Shown here one piece after another: positions 15,969 through 30,900 of a stretch of DNA of 64,000 bases (position 1 is the stretch's first letter; each line of letters starts with the position of its first letter). Under the pieces are notes generated by a model. It was not told the DNA's origin and ran no database searches. It saw only the letters and a list, made by a program, of their open reading frames with translations. The stretch is taken from the IMG/VR virus record IMGVR_UViG_3300025668_000745, positions 1 to 64,000 of that record, one strand, 5' to 3'. Position numbers and translations under genes: made by a program. This DNA is from a virus.

Positions 15969-18900
15969 TGGCTTATAATGATAACCAAAATGAAAATGAG
16001 TTGCCTACAGGAAACGTTAAAAAAACGTCAAGCCAGTTTCTTCCAAGATATTTTAGAAGTGATTTTAACAAAAAGTTTTTACAATCTACAGTAGATCAAT
16101 TTATTAGTAATGGTAACATTGAAAAAATAAACGATTATGTAGGTAAGCGCAGCGCTCGAAGTGTAATAGAACAAGATACGTTTCTTCCTGATGTTTCAAA
16201 AGAACGTGAAGATTATCAACTTGAACCTGCCTTAGTTAATTTTGACGAAGTTAACAATGTTACCTTTTTCAAAGATTATAACGATTTTCTAAACCAGTTA
16301 AAAATATTTGGCGCTGACACTACTAACCACAATAGATTGAACCAGCAAGAATTTTATAGTTGGGATCCAAAGATTGACTTTGATAAATTTACTAACTTCC
16401 GTGAATACTATTGGTTACCAAATGGTCCTTCGGCTATTACAGTAGTTGGTCAAGAAGAAATTATTGAAAGTACGTATACTGTAAAATTAGGTGACGACCT
16501 TGATAATACACCTTATATATTTGATCCAAACGGATTAACAAGAAACCCTACACTAACTTTGTACAAAGGAAGAACTTATAGATTTGAAGTAGACTGTAAA
16601 GATGCTCCGTTATTCTTTAGAACGTCAAACATTAATGATGACGATTATAATTTTGGTATGGCTGTTAATAATGGTGCTGAAGAAGGCATTATTGAAATTA
16701 ATTTATTAGACACTGCACCTGATACATTATATTATATAAACGGAAATGATCAAAATCAGTCCGGCATAATAAATGTTTTGAAAGCAGAGGACGCATCTTC
16801 TTTAGATGTTGAGTTAGAAATTTTAGGTAAAAAGAATTTTAAACTTTCAAACAACGTTGAAATATCAAACGGAATGAAACTAAACTTTGCTGGAAAAACA
16901 AATCCATCAAAGTACGAAGAGGGTAATTGGTATGTTGAAGGTGTTGGTAACAGCATAGTTCTTGTCTCAGATAAAGATTTAGAAATACCAGCAAAATATT
17001 CAGATGCGACTCAAGTTGAATTTGATAATGTACCGTTTGATAGCATACCTTTTTCTGATCAAGCAACCTTTGCTGGAACTAAAGATTATATTGTTATAAA
17101 CAGATCTTCACCAGAAAAATCGCAATGGAGTAGATATAATAGATGGTATCATAAAGATATAATAGAAACAAGTGCAAAAGTTACTAATACTACAGCAGAA
17201 CTTAATCAAGACAATAGAGCATTTAAGCCTATCATTGAATTTAATTCAGGCTTAAAACTATATAATTATGGTACTCGAAATATTACTAATGTAGATCTTA
17301 TTGATACATTTACAAATGATGTTTTTAGTATTATTGAAGGTCAACAAGGTTATAACATTGACGGTGTTAACTTAGTTGATGGCATGAAAATTATTTTTAA
17401 TGCCGATACAGATACCAGAGTACTTGGAAAAATTTATCAAGTTAAATTTATTAAATTTAAAAATAATAATCAATTAACATTAGTTGAACTCGAAAGTCCA
17501 CAGCCAGTATTAAATGACACAGTATTAGTTCAGCAAGGAACTAATAATTCAGGTACAGTTTATTGGTTTAATGGATCTAAATGGATTAAAGCTCAAGAAA
17601 AGACAGCAGTAAACCAGTGTCCGTTATTTGATCTATTTGACGAAGACGGTAATAGTTTTGCTGACGAAACTGTTTATAATGCAACTTCATTCAAAGGAAA
17701 CAAAATCTTTAGTTATAGTGAAGGCACTGGAACTAACGATGATGATTTAGGATTTCCTCTATCGTATAGAACTATTGAAAATACAGGTGACTTATTATTT
17801 AATTTTAATTTTATTAAAGAAACATACAATTATACAACGTCTAATTTGTTGTTAACTGAGAAAATTTCTTCAAACTCTTATGTAAGAGTGTATGATAGAA
17901 TAGGAAATTATACAACTGAAAATGCTTGGAAAAAGTCTAAAGTTACAAATACACAGCGTATTGTATTACAATATTTTGCTAATATTGACAATCAAAATAA
18001 TTTTGAAATCAATTGTTTTGATACAATTCCATTAGATGTAACTGCACAAGTGTATGTTAACAATGACTTAAAATTTGAAAATACTGACTATAACTTAGTT
18101 AATGAAAATAATAAACTGTATGTAAGATTTTTACAAAATCAATTAGATAAATCGATAACTATTAAAGTTTCTTCTAAACAGGATAAAAATTCTAACGGAA
18201 CTTATGAAATTCCTATAAACTTAGAAAGAAATCCTAAAAACGAAGAACTACCAGAATTTACATTTGGTGAAGTAGCAGATCACGTATTATCAATTGTTGA
18301 AGAGCATCCAAAGTTTTCAGGAATATTTCCAGGAACAGGCAATTTAAGAGATTTACCTGATAATTGTTTATATGGTAAAAAGGTAGTTAGGCACAGTAGT
18401 CCATTTATGTTATCTGGATATCATATCTTAAATAAAGATGCAAACATTATAAAATCTTTAAGATATGCAAAAAGAGAATATTCTAAATTTAAAAGATTAC
18501 TTTTGCAAACAGCAATGACTTTAGGATATGAAGGTAGTGCTGGCAACCATCTTAATATAATATTAGGCGAAATTACTAAAAATAAAACTAACACAATGCC
18601 TTTCTATTTTAGTGATATGATTGCATATAAAGGATTTGTTACTGTTGAACATCTTGTAAAGGATAGTAGAATATTAAATTATCCAATGAATCAACAATTT
18701 AGTTTAACTAACTTAACTGACAAATCTGTATTAGTTTATAAAAATAATATATTACTTACATATGGTAAAGATTACACATTTAATCAAGACTTTGTAAAAT
18801 TAACTGAAGTGTCACGTAATGACACTATCAAGATACAAGAATATGAAACTACCAATGGTAGTTTTGTACCACCTACTCCTACTAAATTAGGTCTTTATCC

Positions 18901-21900
18901 GGCAACCGAACCTTTAATATTTGTAGACAATACTTATCAAACTCCTACAAAGATGATACAGGGGCACGACGGCAGCCTTATAAGGGCATATGATGATTTT
19001 AGAGATGACATAATACTTGAATTTGAAACAAGAATATACAATAATTTAAAAGTTTCGTATAATACAAGATTTTTTGATTATGATAAATTATATGTTAGTG
19101 CAGAAAGAAAAGACGGTCTTAGTTTAGAGTCACTAAACACATCGTTGTCAATTGATTTTGGTCAATGGTTAACATTTACTGGCGGAGTTGATTACCAAAA
19201 GAATTCTTATCTAAATTTAGATAATGCATTTACATATAACTATAACAATTTTGCATTATTCAATAATGACCCAGCTCCTGGGTTCTGGCGTGGAGTGTTT
19301 AATTATGTTTATGATACTGATAGGCCGCACACACATCCTTGGGAAATGTTAGGATTTAGTGTTAAACCTAACTGGTGGGAAGAACAGTATGGTCCGGCAC
19401 CGTATACTGACGGTAATATGGTTCTATGGAGCGATATTGCACAAGGTAAAATTAAAAAACCAGGCGTACCTGTAACTACTATTAAAACAAAAATAAGACC
19501 TTGGCTATTAACACATATTCCTGTTACTGAATTTGGAACTCTCAAAACACCATTAGAAGCAGGCTTAATAAAACAATACAGTAATGCTTTGGCAACAGGA
19601 GATTTTAGATTTGGCGATATGTCTCCTGTCGAAAATGCTTGGCGTAAAAGTAGTGAGTACCCGTTTGCATTACTTGCAGCAACAATTGTAAATTATCCGC
19701 ACTTAGTGTTTGCAACAGGATTTGACAAGTCCAGACAAGTAGTATCTTCACAGGATCAAATAGTTTATAATCCTACAAATAATCAGATTACAATGCAAGA
19801 TATTGTATTTCCAAACATTGCAACAGATACATCAAAGTCGAACACTATAGGGTTAATAAATTACATACAAAATTATTTAACAAGTAAAAGTCAAATTCCA
19901 ATAAGTGTTTATCAAAATGAATTAACAAATATAGATATACGTATTTGTAGTAAGTTAGGCGGATTTACAAATAAAGATAATTTTAAATTAATACTTGATA
20001 GTAGAACACCATTAAATGAAGGTAATGTGTTTGTTCCTTCAGAAAATTATGACATATTTTTAAATACAAGTTCTCCTATAGATCAAGTAATTTATAGCGG
20101 TGTTATAATTGAAAAACTTGAGAATGGTTATTCAGTAAAAGGCTATGACAAAGAAAAAAGTTTATTTTATATTAATGAGCATTTAGAATCAGCTAACGAT
20201 TCTACTTTTGTTACCGGCGGCGTGTCTGATACATATAGTGATTGGCGAGCAACTACTTGGGGCAAAGGACAAATAGTTTTATACAATGGCAATTATTATA
20301 GAGCATTAGATAATATTGAATTAGGTGAGTTTAATCCAGACGAATGGCAAAAATTATTAAGTCTTCCTGTAGTTGGAGGAGTTAGGGCTACTGTAAGAAA
20401 GCGTTTTACAAATAATGTAGTTACTGTGCCCTATGGAACAGTATACGAGACTGTACAAGACGTAGTTGATTTTCTATTAAGTTACGAAAAATATTTACAG
20501 ACTTCTGGGTTTGAATTTAATACCTTTAACAAAGAATTAGAATTAGTTGCTAATTGGTTAACAAGTGCAAAAGAATTTATGTTTTGGACAACACAAAACT
20601 GGGAATTAGGAAGTGTAATTACTTTATCGCCGTCGGCGGACAGATTGGTTTATAATAATAAAAATGCTGTTATAGATAATATATTTGATCCGTTTTACGG
20701 AAATGAAATATTTAAAGCAGACGGTACAAAATTAGACAGAAGCACACTTTCTACATACAGACAAAATAGTGAATTTGTCATTGAAACAAAAACTAATGAC
20801 GGATTGTATTTCTGTAAATTGTATCCAATACAAAAAGAACATGTATTAGTATTAGACAATCGAACAAAATTTAAAGATTATATTTACGATCCAGCAATGG
20901 GCTATAGACAAGATAGAGTTAAAATATTAGGTTATAGAACAAGTGACTGGAATGGCGGTTTTGATATACCTGGTTTTGTTTACGATAATATTAAAGTTAC
21001 ATCTTGGGAAAGTTACAAAGATTATAAAATTGGCGACACAATTAAATTTAAAGAGTACTATTATGTTGCAGATAAAAATATAACAGGTACAGAAACGTTT
21101 GACGCAAGTGTTTGGGTACAATTATCCGAAGCACCAACACCTAAACTAAAACCTAATTGGGATTATCGATCAGCACAATTTGCAGACTTTTATGATCTGG
21201 ATACTGATAATTTTGATACTGAACAACAAAAGTTAGCACAGCATTTGATAGGCTATCAGCCAAGAAAGTATCTTGAAAATATTATTAATGATGAAGTTTC
21301 TCAGTATAAATTTTATCAAGGTATGATAAGAGAAAAGGGTACTAAGAATAGTTTAACAAAATTATTTGATAGTTTAGGAAAATCTGATAAAGATAGTCTA
21401 AAGTTTTACGAAGAATGGGCAGTACGTACAGGTCAATACGGAGCAGTTGATAATTTTAGAGAAGTAGAATACTTAATTGACGAGCAAAAATATATTTTAC
21501 AACCACAACCTGTAAAATTAACTAATTTAATTAGTGCGTCAGACACATCTTTAGTATACAAAATACCAGAAGCTGATGTTTATACTAAACCGTTAGACTA
21601 TAATCATAGCAATTCTTTTGTTAGTAAAACTGATTACTCACAATTTTTAAAAGATGCAGGTTATGTTGCTGAGGAAGATGTCGCTTTTGTAATAAAAGAA
21701 ATAGACGAAATTTTAAATTTAGATTTTTCACAAGTAACAAGATCATCATATATTTGGGTATCTAATAATAATGGTGACTGGGACATACTAAAGCCAACGA
21801 AAACAGAACTTGTAATAGAAAGTATTACAAGTGAAGCTCGAGAAATAACTTTTGATACTAATATACAAGTTACTGATATAAAAGTAAATGATTATATTGG

Positions 21901-24900
21901 CGTTTATGGTATTGTAGAAGATGCAGGTCTTATTAATGACGATAAAATAGGAAGATGTTTTAAAGTTAAGAAAATACAAGGAAGTGCAATTACAGTAGAT
22001 AGTATTGCGCAGGCTCCTGAATCAATTACTACAGGAAGTGCATTTATATACAAATTTGTGTCATATAGAACAAAAGATATAGAAACATTTAACAATAATC
22101 TTAATTCAAATTATCTAACAACTAATGATAAAGTTTGGATCGACAGTGTTGACAACAGTAAGTGGAATGTAGTTTCTAATACTAATCCGTACTATCAACA
22201 TCAAGAAATAACTACTGAGCTTACATTTAAAGATGCTTGGGTAGCAGATACTCGATATAAGAGAAATGACATTGTGTTGTTTAGCGGAGATCGTTATGTT
22301 GCTATTAACGAAGTTACCAGTGCAGTTGATCCAAGTGCGGATACAACAAACTGGCAATTAACAGAGTTTGTTGCAGACGGATTTGGTAGTAAAGTAGTAA
22401 GTGGTAAAAAGAATCAAAATGTATTTGTACTTGCGCAAGATTCGTACAACGGATTAGGCACTATTTTCTATTATCAAAGAAACAGCGAAACTTTAAATTT
22501 AGCATATATGAATAAGTTTGAGTCATTAGAAGAATATGCTACTAACTTTAAATATGATAACATTGCAGTCAGCGACGACGAAGAAATCGTTGTTGTGTCG
22601 TCAAGCCAAGCATCAAATGTAAAAACAAATTATAAAGGTCTGTTTAATGATGCTGCACCTGGCGGAACTTATGTAGAAGGCGATATTGTAGAATATCAAG
22701 ATACATTGTGGAAGTTTAATGCAGATTATATAGACGATGCAAGTACATTGTTTACTGAAGTTCAAGATGTAGTACCAGTCAACAACATACCTGTAGAAAG
22801 TTTAGGATCTACAAGTTACGGAACTTATAACGAACAGGGTGTAATTTTTGTTTATAAAAAATCCGGACCAAGATCATACGCTTTAGTTAATAGTACAATT
22901 AGTAGACGTCCGCAACTTTCTGAATTTTTTGGTAAAGAAGTAGTTATAACACAAAAAGACGGAACATACGAATTATTTGTAAGTGCTCCAGGTACAAATA
23001 CAAATAGAATATACTTTTTAAAATATGACGGCGAAAACAATATTTTAAGTTATAATGAAGACAGAAGATACAAAGGTCAATTTGACGAAAATAAAAGTTA
23101 TAGAAAAGGTGACATTGTTCAATTACTTGTAGAAGGCCAGTCAGCACAACAAGGGCAGCAACTATTTGTAGCAAACAATACATTACCTGCACAGACATTT
23201 TCATCTGATAATTGGAAATTACAAGACCCAGATATAAACTACTTAGAGTATGTTCCTAATACGTTATTTCCTGTTTTAAATGACGATAGTACTGTTCTAT
23301 CTGATGAAGAAAAAGAAAACTTCGGAGATTCATTTGCTGTATCAAGTAACGGAGAAGTATTAGCAGTAGGTATATCAAATTATGCAAAATACGATAACGA
23401 AGCAACTTATTTAACTGGTGACATTGTAAGTAATAATGGAAAAACTTACGAAGCAGTTTCGTCTGTGCCTCCTGTAGTTGAACGAATAATATATTTAGAT
23501 AGTGATGGAATTAGCACAAAAGTTGATATTGCTCCAGGAAGTATTCTTACTCAAGCAAATACTAACGCAACTGGCGTTGTAAAAAACTTAGTTGTTGATA
23601 GTAATAGAATTTTGCTTACTGAAGTTTCTGGAGTATTTGATACTCAATCCGGTAATGAAGTTACAGTTACAACAACAGACAGTTCTCAATTAGAAGATAC
23701 CCCATCTGGTAGATTTATCGGAGAGGTTGTAAATGTTCCTAATGCAGACACTACAAATACAAGTGCTTGGAGAGAAATTGCCGCAGAAAAAGTTGCAATT
23801 TACAGAAAAAATAATACAAGATTTGCATTAGCACAAGTAATTAATGGCACAGTTGAAAATCAAGGCTTTGGCTCAAAGATTGAAATATCAGATGACGGAA
23901 ATACTTTATTGATAGGTGCACCGTTAGCTGATGTAAACAATTACGACGATAGCGGAAAGATTTATGTTTACAAATGGCAGTTACAAAACTGGACATTAAC
24001 ACAGACAATTGAAGCACCGCAAGATTTAAGAAATCAAAAGTTTGGTGATAAGTTTTCGTTTAATGAAGACACTCTTTTTGTAATAACAGAAGGTACTTAT
24101 AAGTTTGATAACGAAGTTACAGACATAACACTTGATGGTAACTTTACAAGATTTGGAGAAAAAAGCAATAACTCAACTAATCTACATGTTTATGATAATT
24201 TACAAGGCGGCTTACTTTATGCTGGTAAAATTATTTTAGATAAAGTTACTAACTTTGTTGATTATAGTGTATATGCAAAAAATAATCATGTTTATATTGG
24301 ACTTCCGTATGCAGGACCTGTTAATGATTATGGTAAAGTATTTGATATCCGACGCCAGGTAAACACAACAAGCTGGAAAGTAGATAAACAACAAACAGAT
24401 ATTATAGATACTACAAAATTAAAAACAGTATTTGCATACAATAAAGATACTAAAAAACTAATAAGTGATATAGATTATATTGATGTATTGCAAGGCAAAA
24501 TTGCTGCTCCGTTAGAACAGGAAATTAACTTTAAAACACATTATGATCCTGCAATTTATGATATAGGAAATGATAGCGTTGTTGTAGATAGCAATCAAAG
24601 TTGGGCTGAAAGATACATAGGAACAGTTTGGTGGAACTTATCAACAAGTAAATTTTATAATCCTTATCAAGGCGATGTATTATATAAAACAAATTATTGG
24701 AACAAAATATTTCCAGGTTATAACGTAGAAGTATGTGAATGGGTCGAAAGTAATTATATACCGAGTCAGTGGGATAGTTTATCCGGAACATCTGAAGGAT
24801 TTGCGCAAGGTATAACAGGTGATACAAAATACGGTGATGATGTTTATGCTACTGGAAGAAAATATGATCCAGAGGCACAAGCATTTACAACAAAATATTA

Positions 24901-27900
24901 TTATTGGGTTGCTCAGAAGAAAACATTACCTAACAATAATTCATATAGAAAACTAACAGCGCAAGAAATTGCGTTAATGATCGAAGATCCTGCAGGACAA
25001 GGATATCGCTTTGTAGCATTATTAGACAATGACGAATTTGCAATGTTTAATCTTAAAGGACTAATTAGTGGTAAAACTACAGCACTTAATTTTAGTTACT
25101 ATGTAAAAGACAATATTAATACAAATATTCATACACAGTATAAAATATTTACAGACGGGCTTGCAACAAGTGTGCCATCAAACGACTTACAAGAAAAATG
25201 GTTTGATAGTTTAATTGGGTATGACAAGTTTTTTAGAGATGTGCCTAACAAAGATCTATCAGAAAAGCAAAAATACGGAACATTAAACACACCTCGACAG
25301 TCGATGTTTAAGAATAAATTTGAAGCTCGTAAACAATTTTTTGAAAGAGTAAATTATGAATTAAACAAACGGATAATATTAGATGATTACGATTTATCTA
25401 ATTTACTGTTAAGCGATATCGAGCCTGACTTTAAAGAAAATAAGTATGATGTAGCTATTGATAATAATTTGCAATTAGAAACTATTAGTTTAGATAATAA
25501 AACTACAGCTGAGATATCAATAGAATTAGTTGATGGTAAAATTAATAAAGTAAAAATTACAAATCCTGGTATTGGGTATGTAACAGCACCAAGTGTAACT
25601 ATCGGAGGTGACGGACAACAGGCTGTTTTAGAAACTGAAATTACAGATGGTAAAGTAACTAATGTTATAATCAAAAACAAAGGCAAAAACTATAATACTA
25701 TTAGTGCAGTAGTTAGACCGTATACAGTTTTAATTCGAGCAGATAATACAGTAGAAAACAAATGGTCGTTGTATAGTTATGATTATGTTGAATTTACGTG
25801 GAAAAGAATAACAGGACAGCAATATGATAATACATTATACTGGTCTTATAAAGATTGGTATGCAGCAACCGTAAGTGAATTAACATCTATTGATTACGTT
25901 GTAGAAAATAATTATGAATTAGAATTACTAAGTGATAAAATTGGTGATATTATCAAGATTCAAACTATCGGAACTGGCGGCTGGCTGTTATTAAGAAAGG
26001 TTGATAATACTAATACTGACACAAGTATTGATTATGAAACTATAGGTAGACAAAACGGCACAATAGAATTTAATAAAAGTTTATGGGACTATAATCAGCA
26101 ACAAATTGGTTTTGACTTAGAAAGTTTTGACACTCAGTTATATGATAACGAACCTGTTAGAGAATTAAGAAATATTTTAAATGCTTTGGCAAATAATATA
26201 TTTGTAGATAATTTACGTCTTGAATGGAATCAATTATTCTTAGCAGGTATTCGTTATGTATTTACAGAACAGCGATATGTAGACTGGGCGTTTAAAACAA
26301 GTTTTGTAAAAGCAGAACATAGACTTGGAGAATTTGAGCAAAAAATTACATTCCAAAATGATAATTTATCCAGCTACGAAGATTATGTACGTGAAGTAAA
26401 ACCTTATAAAACTAAAATTAGAGAATATTTAAGTACATATGAAAAGGTAACTAATACAAATACATTAGTAACAGACTTTGATCTTATGCCGTTGTTTAAT
26501 CCTATTAGTGGTAAAATTGAACCTTTAAATATTAAATTACAACAAGGACAGATATTTGTACAAGAAGGAAAAGCCGACAGCGTTAATAGGAACTGGGCAA
26601 ATAATGTAGGGTTTCAAGTTGAAGAAATCAACGTTTATGATGGCGGAAGAGGATATACTTACACACCTAAAGTTACAATAGAAAGCGTTTCGGGTACAGG
26701 CGCCGAGGCAAGAGCAATAATGCGTAACGGCGAAATTCTTAAAATTGAAGTACTAAAATCTGGCACAGGATATTTGACACAGCCACAAGTAGTTATTGAA
26801 CAACCGACTGGTGAAGATGCAATTAATCCTGTAATTGTTGCACGTATTGGAACAGGACTTCCTCGAGCATTTACAAATAAAATTAAATTTGATAGAATAT
26901 CAGCATTGTCAGATTACGATAGTATATCTGTTGTTGATGAAACATTTACAGGAGTTTCAAATTCACAAATTTATAATCTTGAAAATTCTATGGATTTAAA
27001 TAAAGCAAATGTTTTAGTAAAAATTGACGGTATTGAATTGTTATCAAGTGAATATACTTTTGGCAATACTACAGAAGTTGGTACTACAACATTAAGAGAT
27101 ACTTATGATCTTACAACTGGCAACAATTATTATAATAACTTTAATAGCTTAATAACAAGCGGTACAGATGTTGAACATGGATTTATTAACTTAACAAATA
27201 CTCCTGCACAAGATAGTGTAATAACAGTTTCATATAAGAGATCAGTTGATTCGTTAAATGTAGCAGATAGAATTAGTAATTACTATAAGCCGGCTGTTGG
27301 AATGTATGGCAATGAGTTAACTCAATTAATGGAAGGTGTTGACTACGGAGGCGTAGAAGTTACGTCATTTAACTTTGAAACAGAAAATATTGTAGGATGG
27401 GACCAAGGTGCATGGGATACAGTTGCATGGTCAACTTATACTGAAACTGGCGATGAATTTACATTTTTAAGTGACGGTATTACAACATCGTTTACACTAC
27501 CGGAAGGATCAACACTTGAACAGGATGTAGAATATAATGTTTATATTAATAGTGTGAGAATTGACGCACCTGATTTTGTAGCAGGCACAGATGAAATTCC
27601 TGGCACAGATGAAATTCCTGGTAGTCCGGCAGATGCAGAATACAACAACGGAGCAATTAGTAATGTTACTGGTGCCGGTAGTGATTTCTTCAAACGTGAA
27701 GTTACAACCAACGGCGTAAGAATTATGGGTGCTGGCACAGTAGGTGGGCAAACAGCAGTTCCAGATGCGTGGTTAGAAAAGGTAGCACGTATGTTTGAAT
27801 TGTTTTTAGATCCAACCGGCGCAGGTATTAACGAAGCATTCCAAAGAAACTTAATTAAAACATTAAGTGGTGATGCAGGAACTTGGCACGAAGGATTACC

Positions 27901-30900
27901 GACACTACAACGAGTGGCAAGAGGCGCAGGAGCAGATTATACTCCAAACTTCCTAACTGACGCAGGTGTTATTAGTTGGAACTTAACTCCATTGTTTGAT
28001 ACTCACGTTGCTAACGATATGGTTTGGTACTTGAACTCAACCGGTGACGGATACGGCGTTGGTGAGATCGACGCACAAGAAGTTATTGAACACGTATTCC
28101 ACACACTACATATGCACGGTCTAACAGACGATATAAAACTGTATTCATACATTAGTGCAGATTGGGCAACTGGTCCATTATATGCAGCAATGGAAGAAGC
28201 ATTTGACGCAGGCAAGTGGGATCCATCAGGTTACCAAGCAAATCCAGATGATTGGAAAACAGATGCAGATGCATTTGAAGTGGCAGCAAAAGAATATATG
28301 TTCTTGTTAAACTTTGCTATGTTTGATTACACTGGGCTATGGGACGGCGACAGTCTTGCTCCTGAGTGGGCAGATGATGTACGTACCCCTGCACAAATCC
28401 AAACAACACTTCCAGTAAGTTATGCGTTCTTTAATACATACATTGCTCCGGTTATTAGTAAGCCTTCATTAGCAACTATTAATAGCATATTTGGAGACGG
28501 CAATACACCAGCACAAGACGATCCAAGTTTATCAGGAGCATCAGGTTATGTTGTTGATGCGCTTGTAGGAGGAACTGACGCAGTTGCAGCTATTCCTGGT
28601 GTACCCGGAACATCGGCTACTAATGAAGATGCATTTATGCTTACGATTACAGGTAACGGTACTAATGTATTTGAATTCCCAGATGCAGCAGAATTCCAAG
28701 CATATGTGAGTGATAAGCCTGATGCAGAAATTACTTTACGAAAAGAAACATTTGACGGAGGAACACTACCGGATGAAACATCGTATGACACTTTATTAAC
28801 AGGTGGTGATTTAGCATATGCTTCAGCAACTGGTGTTGCATCAGAAGATATTGTAATTGACGGTGACGGATTTGTTACAATAGCTACAAGTGCAGGACCT
28901 GAAGAAGTTGTTCCTGGACATGTTGCAGATACTCTTGATATAAGAGTTTACAATAGGCCTGATGATGGCGGCAATGTAATTACTACAAGGACATATACAT
29001 ATACTGATACTTCTACTTTTGATATTGGGTTAAATCCGTCATCAACTGAAGGATTCATTGTAAAAATTAATAAACTTATTGTTGATAGTACAAATTATAC
29101 TCTTGACTTTGCACAACGTCAAGTTACTATTACAATGCCACTTTCGGCTAACGACGAAGTAACAATATATTCAATAAGCGGCGGCGCAAGTAATATATTA
29201 GATGTTGATAATTTTATTGCAGATGGTAGTACAAGTGAATATATTACGAATGTATTATATAGAGAAGATGCAAATGCATTAGTAACAGTAAATGGTACTG
29301 AAGTTATATTTGAAATATTTAAAACTGACAGCAGTTATGGCAGTGAAGCTAATTTAATTGGTATTAGATTTGGTGAAGCACCAGTTGCAAATGATTATAT
29401 TTATTTTGCAATAGTAGCAGGAACAACTATTCCACACTCACAAGTTAAGATACAAAACTTTACTGGCGACGGATCATCTACACAATTTTTGTTAGAACAA
29501 TTACCGTATACACTAACTACACCAGTTTACACAAATACTATTATTAATGTAGGCGATGTATTCTTAAATCAAGGATATAATAAAAAGTTTACAGTCAACA
29601 ATGCATTAAACCAATATCAACTTGATGTATGGCAAATACCTACAGGAAGTTTTGATATACAATCTGCAAAAGTGTTTGTAAATAATACATTGTTAGCTTA
29701 TGAAACTGAGTTTTTATGGGACGAGACGACTAATATATTCTCACTTGTGGCAGGTACTGCCCAAGATGGCGATGATTTAAAAATCTTTATTTTAGGTGAA
29801 GAAGAATTTAGTATAGACACTACAAATAATCTAACAACATTAGTATTAGGAAGTGCAGCAGCACTTGATACAAATATTGTAGTGTATTCATTAGGCGACG
29901 ATAGAACTCAATTATTTGAAAGATTCCATTACGATATTGCAATTGATCAAAGTGTATCAACTGAATCGGCTCAATTTAAATTATATCAAAGACTAAAGTC
30001 AGGAAAGATCAAATTAAGAAATAAAGCAGCAAGTCCTGATTTTGTTTGGGTATTTGTTAATGGCATATTACAAACACCAAATCTTGATTATGTATTATCT
30101 GAAGAAATGAACGAAGTAATATATAAAGAATCATTACAATTAAATGACAAAATAGAAGTATTAGAATTTACTACTGGAGGAATTGGCCGTAGATTTGGTT
30201 ATAGAGTATTCAAAGATGTCACAAATAAAACTATTTACAAACGTCTTACAGATGACAGAATATATAAAGTAGCAAAAGATTTTAATTTTTATGATAAAAC
30301 ACTTGAGCTTAATACAACTGCTGGTTTACCTACACCGAGTAAAGATGAGAACATTCCTGGAGTTGTGTTTATTGAAGGCGAAAGAATAGAATACTTTATT
30401 AAGTTAGGCAACACTTTACGTCAATTACGTAGAGGAACACGAGGTACTGGTGTAGGAGAATTATACACAGCTGATACACCAGTTACGGACCAGAGTTTCA
30501 TCCATACTATTCCATATAATGATAATATAGAAGTAGTGAATGAAACAGGAGATGCTACATCGTATGAATATAACTTGCCATATGTACCTAATGTAGTATC
30601 TAATACATTGAACACATCAGCGTGGAATAGAAGTACTATACCATTAACATTTGGACAGTGTAACGAAATAGAAGTATTTGTAGGAGGCAAAAGGTTGCAT
30701 AAAGAGCCATATACAGTTTATGATGTAGTTACAAATACAAATATTACTTATGAAGCAGAATTTTCTGTTAATGGGTATAACTATGGAACACAAGGTAACC
30801 CAATGGGAAGAGTTAGATTAACTAACCCTGCAGGCGACAATACAAATGTAAAAATAGTTAGAAAAATAGGCAAAACTTGGATCAAAGATGGCGAAAAACT

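Noticed and set aside
28081-28120. Calling the gp7 insertion a zinc metalloprotease
   Set aside because: The order is E-H-x-x-H-x-x-H-x-H rather than HExxH, and no Met-turn or third ligand can be assigned by eye.
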